NCBI GenBank assembly: GCA_034638255.1
Contig: JAWPGT010000034.1
Location: forward strand, 62,001 to 126,000
Length of the DNA: 64,000 bases
Direction: 5' to 3'
DNA from: Coprinus comatus
Lineage: Eukaryota > Basidiomycota > Agaricomycetes > Agaricales > Agaricaceae
Of the stretch, positions 57,382 to 64,000 are shown in pieces. The first letter of the stretch is position 1. The number at the start of each line of letters is the position of its first letter. The position numbers were made by a program, and so were the translations under genes. Below the pieces are notes generated by a model. The model did not search any database, was not told the origin of the DNA, and saw only the letters and a list, made by a program, of their open reading frames with translations.

Positions 57382-59020
57382 ATGGTCTGTTATCAGTGCT
57401 TCGACTGTTCAAGATTCTTCGACAATACGGAAGACATACTGCAACACTGCAAACAGTTTAATCATGAGCCCCACTCCTGTTTTTATTGTAAGACAGTGAT
57501 GTCCGACGACTTGGCGCTCGCTCTGGTACGTTTAAGGCTCGAACCTACATTCTTCGTTAAACAATTACATAGTATATTAACCTTTCTTCTCCTTACAGCA
57601 CTATAATATCGTACATGATCACGAAACTTCTTCATTCCTTTCAGATTCGAGCGATTCGGACTCCCCCATTACGCCGGTCGATACCAGCTCCCAACTAGCT
57701 GCACCCGTTGTTGTTGATGTACATGTAGTAAAAGACAATGAGTCGGTCGGGAATAAGGAGCAGGCACAATTCGGGTCCGACATGAAAGAGAAGAAAAATG
57801 TAGGAGGTGCTCAGCCAATCGACCCTAGTGCTGCTGCTGGAGTTGTAAAGGTTGTAAACCATAGCAGCAGCAGTTCCAGGTTCGGCTGTTTGCCATGCAA
57901 CTTAACGTTCACAACAATGGAGAAGTTACATAACCACATTTTCTTGACACACTACTTTTTCTGCCCTAAATGCCCGAACTTTTTCTTCTCAACTCCCGTT
58001 CTATTGGCACAGGTGACTTGCTCTTACCATATCGTCTTGGCACCTTTTGATATAATTCTTCTTTTAACTTTTAGCACCTCTCTGCTTTTCATTTCAATAA
58101 CGGCACTGCTCCCAAAACCTGTTGTAACGTCGGATATTCCAGCGCAATTGACTATGTGTCTCACCTTCAAGGGAAGAGGCACACCAGTCCAAGACCTTGT
58201 CCATTCTGCGACGTTGTATGTAAGAGCCGGAAGTTGTTGGATGGGGTGAGTATTTATAGTCTTGTATTCTTTGAATATGTCACACTAAGCATTAACTAAT
58301 AACAACTTCCGGCCGACATATGTCATCCCATACTTTTTCTCAGTTTGTACAGGAATGTGCAGCTAGGCTTTATGATCTTAGAATAATCACCTACCCTGAT
58401 GGAATTACAAAACATGCCAAAGTCCAATCCGTCACGAAACCCAAGTCCGAGATACCGGTCGCGACTTCCGGGAGAATAATAACAAAGGCCCCCTCGGTAA
58501 AACTAGTTCCCAAGGTGGAACCACCATTGTATCATTGTTCGAAAGATTATAAAACTGCGGGGGAACTTCATAAACACCTCGAATCGGATCATACGTGGTG
58601 TCCAGTTTGCCCAAAGGTAATACTCGTACCAAGATCACAATCGTTAAAAGACGTAAGTTCCAAAATTCTTCTCCAGAATACATGACGGTACATAACGTTT
58701 ATAATGATTTGATTTGATTTCAGCACTTGAAGTCACATTGGGATTCCAAGAAAATACTCAATTGCTGTGGGCGTCCTATCGGTGCATCCCATGACCTTGT
58801 GGCCCATGTATCTGGAAAGAAACATACAGCTGGCACATATTGTCGGTTCTGTTTCATTGATCTGAAGTCGTCAGCTCAACTGTCACTGGTATGCTTCCTC
58901 GTTCCTTTATTTACATTTTTACGAGTCATAAATTCTGATAATTCCTGTTTCAAGCATCTTCAAACAAGCCATAAAGACAACCAGATGGATAGTGAAGCGA
59001 GAAAACTTTATAGTCGTTGA
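57382..59020 (+). CDS. C2H2-like zinc-finger protein, divergent member (419 aa)
   Basis: Six exons: 57382-57525, 57599-58012, 58075-58245, 58353-58652, 58724-58888 and 58955-59020, summing to 420 codons. Finger halves again meet at introns: CFYCKTVMSDDLALAL|HYNIVH, CPNFFFSTPVLLAQ|HLSAFH, CPKVILVPRSQSLKD|HLKSHW and CFIDLKSSAQLSL|HLQTSH. The exon 3-4 junction is the exception: CPFCDVVCKSRKLLDG should be followed by His, but the exon that keeps the frame starts GluCys. Whole fingers include CLPCNLTFTTMEKLHNH. A long Ser/Asp/Val linker lies in exon 2. It is more diverged than the 6698 and 51028 genes. Nucleic-acid binding is inferred. Confidence 0.7.
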
Positions 59021-59427
59021 AACTGGTTTTCTTCTCACTGCACCGAAAGTAAATTCCCGATGTACGTGGTATTATTGGGTCTGTACAACGGCAATGCTAA
59101 TTTTCAAGTACTGTAGCAAGTTTTCGGCACTCCGTGAGTATGTCTAAATTCCTTTCCGTCATCTAAATTGAACAATATGTTGTAATCATCTTGAATCTTT
59201 GTATTTCTTTATCTTGTTAGCTCTAGTATTCTATTATCAAAAAATGTAAATATGTGTATAGTATCTGCTCCAATGAACATTCGTTCTTGTTTCCCTATCC
59301 TGTGTCTCCAGTGTTGAACCAATCTAAAAACCAGAGTACCGAAACAACTAGTCATGACATGACCTATGAGTCCACCAAATTGTATATCAGTGTAAAGCAT
59401 CAAAACTTACTGCATGAAGCATAATAA
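59021..59427. other. Convergent intergenic region
   Basis: The 3' sides of the C2H2 gene (+) and the small gene (-). Nothing recognised. Confidence 0.4.
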
Positions 59428-59938
59428 TTAGTGGTCGTAATCAACAGGAACACCAAAACTACCATCCTCTTTCCTAATATCGATAACCTCGTCTTCTTTT
59501 TCTTTAAACGACTGCCGAATTTCATTCGAACCAGATCCAATAATGGGTTCTTTTCCTGGGCTGGTATTACCGGCACCTATTGAACCTGATGGTGAGGAAC
59601 ATGGTTCCGTTTTGTCGCTTATATCCCTATCGTGAAGTCTACATTGAAATTCTGATTCCTTTGAATATATATCTGTAGAGGAATCGGCGTAGCCTCCTGT
59701 TAAAGTTACTACTAATAAAATTTATCAATATTCTTCCTAATAGTCGTTGTGTCGTTCAGAGTGTTCGATTGTAACACCCTCAAATCGATATAACAATTAC
59801 AAGAAAAAACGTACTATCATGTTCAGAAGGATAGTTTCCTCCTCCTGTACTTTGGTCTCCAACAATCAAATCAATAAAGCTGCCTTGGCTTTTGTTCTGT
59901 TCTAGGCCTGAATTAGCGCCAAGGTGTTTGTCACTCAT
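59428..59938 (-). CDS. Small acidic protein of unknown function (130 aa)
   Basis: Two exons on the minus strand, 59815-59938 and 59428-59696, sum to 131 codons with a phase-1 intron (donor GTACGT, acceptor TTTAACAG). I chose the first in-frame ATG (MSDKHLGANSGLEQNKSQG). The frame stays open ~25 codons further upstream, after an acceptor-like TTTTAG, so an upstream exon may exist. The protein is hydrophilic, rich in Ser/Gly/Asp/Glu and ends RKEDGSFGVPVDYDH. No domain recognised; it looks disordered. The frame agreement across the intron is the main support. Confidence 0.5.
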
Positions 59939-60873
59939 TTCTTTGAGTATAGAAGGTTTACACGCGTTTTTCGTATGTGGTAACTGGTTGTGTGCTACTA
60001 AGAGTAACGACACGGGGCCTAAAATAGTTATTCCATGACGTATATAAAAATTACGTCATCAGCTAATATGACGTCACCGAGTCAGTGACCACCCGCCAAA
60101 TGGGGCTTCAGTCACATTTCTTAAGTACGTCTCGTGGATTCATAATATACTGGTGTTAAAAATATGTTAAGTACCCCCATTATAATAGAGCGGTCCCTTC
60201 AGTGATATGGCATTTCTACACCAACTTATTATCATTGGAGGAGTAAACATTGAGATTGAGTATCTCTTCATTTTCGTTTGTATTTGATTCGCAGAAGAAA
60301 CTGAACCAATACAATACATAGTACGAGTAACTTGACATGGTGTAGGTATTATAAGAGGCCAAGTTGGGACAAGAGTACACGCCTCGAGGCTTCATAACAC
60401 GTATTTTCTGAATAACTTTCATGAACTACGTGTTAACGATGACTGAGGGCAAGCATTCTGCCACCTCGAGGCTTCACAGCACGTAGTATGTTCCAATTCA
60501 GTCCCGAGTAATGCCAACTTGACAGCTTCTATTCACCAAGTTGTGCCCGAATTGTGAAATTTTACTTATGTCACTCTTAAACATATTTAATATAATGAAC
60601 GAATGAACGTTGAGCGCTGATTCAATATACGTTAGAACTGCTTTAATTAAAAAAAAAGTACAGTAAATTTCATAGTCGTAATAGGAGTCGAAAATTATTA
60701 AACTATTAATCATTGTCTACCGAACTACTCGATGACATCGAGCATTGCTCGAAATGCTAAAACGGCATTGCATCTAGGTATAAAAAGCCCTCGACTCTTA
60801 GGCTTTCAACTCAGAGTCTTACTCGAATTACTCTCTAGAACTTCCACGCTATCTACTTCCTCACTTCAATATA
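59939..60873. promoter_or_regulatory. Divergent promoter region with a repeated CCTCGAGG motif
   Basis: CCTCGAGGCTTCATAACACG (about 60380) and CCTCGAGGCTTCACAGCACG (about 60464) are near-identical 20-mers with a palindromic core, about 84 bp apart and 400-500 bp upstream of the beta-trefoil-like gene. A TATAAAAA box lies at 60779-60786, ~90 bp before that gene's ATG. Motif function is inferred. Confidence 0.4.
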
Positions 60874-61601
60874 ATGTCTGCTGTGCGTATCATATTTTTA
60901 TATTGTTTAACCAGTTGCTGATTTCAATTTTAGCAATATCGTATCACCTCAACCGCTGGTGGATCCTGGGCCAAGAATTTTCCATCCCCAAACAGCAGTA
61001 ATGGGTCCACTCCACTGTTGTTCGACGATTCCTTTGCTAGTGTCTATGAGAGAGTAAGTAGTATTAATTAGTTATTTATTCAACAACCTTAACTTGACTA
61101 CAACAATTTTAGTTCACGATTGAACGCACCGAAGGAGGCACGTTTATTATTCGGTGTGTAGGTAGTGGATATTACATATCCCAGGATGAAGACCTCGTTG
61201 TGAGTAGTTATACTTAGTATATTTTTGTCACTTGCTTGCTAACGCCATGCTACTATATTGCGTTGTAGATGGGCCGTGGATCTAATGTACCACTCACCCA
61301 ATGGATCGTTGAAAACGCTGGAGATGGCACATTTGTGGTACGTTTTTAGCTTCGTAGAATTGCTGGTTGCAGTTCTTTTTAGTCAGAGTTGAATGATTTA
61401 TCTGTCCGACATATACAGATTAGGGTACCCAGCCAAGATCTTTTGTGGACATTCGCAGGTCAGAATGGCAATGTGAGTAAAATAAACTTATTGTATTGAA
61501 CGGATCGAGATGTTAACCTGCCTTAATGATAGCCTACTGCCTTGAGCCCTGCAAACGGTTCTGATGCACAACGTTTCTCATTCGAGCCAATTTTGAACTA
61601 G
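60874..61601 (+). CDS. Small beta-trefoil-like protein, possibly a mycospin-type protease inhibitor (135 aa)
   Basis: Six exons: 60874-60882 (three codons), 60934-61053, 61113-61199, 61269-61337, 61419-61472 and 61533-61601, summing to 136 codons. There is no signal peptide. The pattern of an aromatic/Ile-Val pair followed by a short loop and a Tyr/Phe-x-Ile strand recurs: YERFTIERTEGGTFIIRC, LTQWIVENAGDGTFVIRVPS, and RFSFEPILN. This is the layout of small cytosolic fungal beta-trefoil proteins such as mushroom mycospins and mycocypins (protease inhibitors) and some lectins. No conserved reactive loop can be picked by eye, so the inhibitor reading is tentative. A clear TATA box suggests strong regulated expression. 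Confidence 0.6.
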
Positions 61602-61954
61602 TACTATCTTTCCAAATTATCCGTCTTAGTCTTAGGAATACTAGCTATAAGTTATACCGAGATAGTCATAACTGTGTTTAATTTTAAGCCATCACTTCTA
61701 ATGGATTGAGGAATATCGAATTTTGACATCGTAGCAAGTCAAATTTAAAAGCACTCCGGGTGACGAGTCAAAAGTCGGCTACTACCAACCCTCTCAGAGA
61801 TCATGATAATGTGATCAAGTACACTAACGGTCTCAGACTCAACAAGAAACAAAAGAAGTACCGCAATTTTTATATACAACGTCCGATTTGTATATAAGTA
61901 CATCCTTTTTTTGACACAAGCTTGGTGACATTACCTTTCACTTTTCCTTCCTAA
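61602..61954. other. Convergent intergenic region
   Basis: It separates the beta-trefoil-like gene (+) from the aminotransferase (-). Nothing recognised. Confidence 0.4.
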
Positions 61955-63641
61955 CTATCCCTCTCTAACTACTTCCCGAACAGCCTCTCCAAAAATCTCA
62001 CAACCCAACTTCATATCTTCCTTACTAATATTAAGAGGAGGAATAAACCTTACAACTTGATAAACACTCGTTGTCAGAATCAACATTCCTTTCTCGATAC
62101 ATTTCTTCGCAACTCTACTAGCAATATCCTTTGGTGCGTTTGGTTTTATATTGCCGTCGTGTTCTGAATTGGTAGGACCGGAAGGAGAAGCAAATTCGAC
62201 TCCAACCATCAATCCTTTTCCTCTAATATCTAAGATATGAGGAGCGATTTCTGGTTCGGAACGCAATGCTTTCAAATATGAGAATAATTCTTCGGACCTA
62301 TGAAAATATAAATTAAACGTTCATCAGTATATAGTTATAGTCAAAACTCAAGAGAGAGTAAAAAATTCAAAGATAGAAACGAAGAAATAAAAACAAACCT
62401 AACAGCAACATTATCCAACACATTCTCCTCTCTAAAAACATCCACAACCATCGAAGCAGCTGCACAAGCAACAACATTACCAGCATAAGTTCCACCCATA
62501 CTTCCTTTCTTCAATCTATCCGTTTCCTCCTTTCTACAAACAACACCACTAATAGGGAACCCGTTTCCCAATCCTTTAGCCATCAATAAAATATCTGGTC
62601 TAACACCACTTTCTTCAATAGCAAACATTCTCCCAGTTCTTCCAAATCCAGATTGAACTTCATCTATGATTAATAAAATGTTATGTTTATCGCAGATTTT
62701 ACGAAGATTTTGAAGAAATGATGGTGATGTTGGTACGTATCCACCTTCTCCTAAGAATGGCTCGATTATTATAGCAGCTGTATCTGATGGTGATGATTGT
62801 TGAGATAATAATAATTCGAGTTGATATAAACTTTGAGTTGTTAGATAGTCTGTAGGTGTATCCGGAGGTAAATTGAATTGATGCCAATAAGGATATGGCA
62901 TGGTATAAACGCCAGGCTATAACACAGGATCAATGACATCACAAGTTTCAATAATTGAGATAGGGGTGTATAGACGAGGGAAGAAAACGGAAAACAACAA
63001 CAAAAAAACCCCCGAAAAACGTACCATTAAAGGCATAACACCCTCCGAATAAACAGTTTTACTCCTAGTAACTGCCATAGCACCAAAGGTCCTACCATGA
63101 TAAGCACCTTGACAACTAATAACATTCTGTTTCCCAGTCAAACTCCTAGCCATCTTAATAGCAGCTTCAACAGCTTCCGAACCTGAATTCCAAAAGAAAA
63201 ACGAATCAAGAGATGGATGAGGCATTATTGGAAGTAGCTTTGAAATAAGTCGAAGATAAGGCTCATGCATTGCGATACTACATTGAGAATGAACGAGTTG
63301 CATGCATTGATCTGCCGCTGCTCTGCTAACTCTTTCATTGGCATGTCCTAATGTTTGATGTATTGTTAGTATGATATGATAGAAGATATGATAGAAGATT
63401 GCGAACCAAGGTTTGTAACACCAATACCACAAGTAAAATCCAACATCTTCTTCCCATCGCCATACTCGACCCAACTACCTTTACCCCTAACCATCACACC
63501 ATCCGTAATTCTCCCAACACCTCCGTTAATATGTTCCTCACCAAACTTCTTAAGACTCGCATAATCCATTGTACTCATACGCCTGATCTGATTGTGATGG
63601 TTGCGCAGTGATAGTTTTGGTAAAAGCAAAGTGCGTAACAT
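61955..63641 (-). CDS. Class III PLP aminotransferase, 4-aminobutyrate/acetylornithine type (472 aa)
   Basis: Four exons on the minus strand: 63407-63641, 63025-63347, 62399-62916 and 61955-62297, summing to 473 codons. The start MLRTLLLPKLSLRNHHNQIR is basic and amphipathic, a likely mitochondrial presequence; a shorter form from MSTMDYASLKKFG is possible. Class III landmarks: WNSGSEAVEAAIKMARSLTG, GAYHGRTFGAMAVT, LLIIDEVQSGFGRTG with the PLP-ring Asp271, LLMAKGLGNGFPISG with the Schiff-base Lys300, and GGTYAGNVVACAAA. It moves an amino group from an omega-amino acid (GABA is the usual call for this subgroup) to 2-oxoglutarate. The exact substrate cannot be fixed by eye. Confidence 0.88.
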
Positions 63642-63759
63642 ATCGGAAAGAAAACAAGGTAATGATGAATAATGATGAGAAAAAAGAACAAACAAAGGGA
63701 GCGTGTGTATGTGTATGTTTTAAAAGAAAGAATTGGCTAAATAACTAATCCTAAAATCA

Positions 63760-64000
63760 TTATCCCACAACTCTCCTATCTCTATCCCTATCCCTAGTAA
63801 TAGTCCTACCACCAGCAGAATCCTCCTCGTCACCATCCCCACCTCTTTCTCTTTCCGTTCTATCCCCTCCTCCTCGTTCACCACCAGTACCGCCGCCGCC
63901 AGTTCTATCACGATCTCTTTCATGATTACGATCAGTACCACCAGCACCTTCACCGTCATCAACATCTTTAGCACTACACCAAAACCTATGACCTTCACTC
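63760..64000 (-). CDS. C-terminus of an Arg/Asp/Gly-rich protein (runs off the window)
   Basis: The minus-strand frame is open from the window edge to a stop at 63760. It reads RFWCSAKDVDDGEGAGGTDR, then repeats of NHERDRDRTGGGGTGGERG and a final ITRDRDRDRRVVG. The Arg-Asp and Gly runs are typical of RNA-binding or splicing-associated proteins, but the domain part lies outside. Only 118 bp separate its stop from the aminotransferase ATG on the same strand. Confidence 0.55.
   Translation of the reverse strand, partial: SEGHRFWCSAKDVDDGEGAGGTDRNHERDRDRTGGGGTGGERGGGDRTERERGGDGDEEDSAGGRTITRDRDRDRRVVG

Noticed and set aside
1..64000. CRISPR arrays, prokaryotic operons or ribosome-binding sites
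   Set aside because: The sequence is eukaryotic with pervasive introns, and no regularly spaced direct repeats were found.

Overview
The window is nuclear DNA of a filamentous basidiomycete, most likely an Agaricomycete. Almost every gene is cut by many 45-80 nt GT-AG introns. The gene content also fits: urate oxidase, Hsp10, a GH79 glycosidase, a LysM protein, an R-type lectin, an F-box/LRR-type protein, a mixed C2H2 + Zn2Cys6 regulator, a DHA2 transporter and a class III aminotransferase. I rebuilt exons by hand. For nearly every multi-exon gene the exon lengths add up to one open frame, so the base calls look reliable and the few frame breaks deserve attention.

Layout. 1-1928: 5'-truncated LRR/SAP-like gene (+). 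3299-5284: secreted lectin-like protein (+). 5489-13564: cluster 1, all on the minus strand, with a shortened C2H2 gene, a full C2H2 gene and three paralogues of a small 'ISGGQF' coiled-coil protein. 14783-16227: serine-rich unknown protein (+). 16228-21261: gene-poor. 21262-23504: urate oxidase (+). 23714-27042: zinc-finger regulator (+). 27043-36224: gene-poor, with a 1.2 kb terminal-inverted-repeat element. 36225-38579: GH79 (+). 38725-40990: DHA2 MFS transporter (-) with a frame break. 41259-41737: Hsp10 (-). 42130-44005: F-box-like protein (+). 44541-59020: cluster 2, with two 'ISGGQF' genes and three C2H2 genes on the plus strand, interrupted by a LysM gene (-), a truncated LINE and an AEC transporter (-) with a frame break. 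59428-59938: small unknown gene (-). 60874-61601: small beta-trefoil-like protein (+). 61955-63641: aminotransferase (-). 63760-64000: C-terminus of an Arg/Asp/Gly-rich protein (-).

The unusual part is the pair of clusters. Two unrelated families, five 'ISGGQF' proteins and five C2H2 proteins, each occur in both clusters. Read in the direction of transcription the order is the same (ISGGQF genes first, C2H2 genes after), but the clusters lie on opposite strands about 31 kb apart, with ordinary single-copy genes between them. The ISGGQF proteins share a short N-terminal Gly/Asn-rich motif, a low-complexity middle, a charged helical C-terminus and an identical three-exon, phase-1 structure. The C2H2 genes share a repeated gene architecture: phase-0 introns fall exactly before the first zinc-binding His of a finger. 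Short promoter blocks are conserved within each family. These are lineage-expanded families of unknown role, and the region between and around them carries DNA-transposon and LINE debris.
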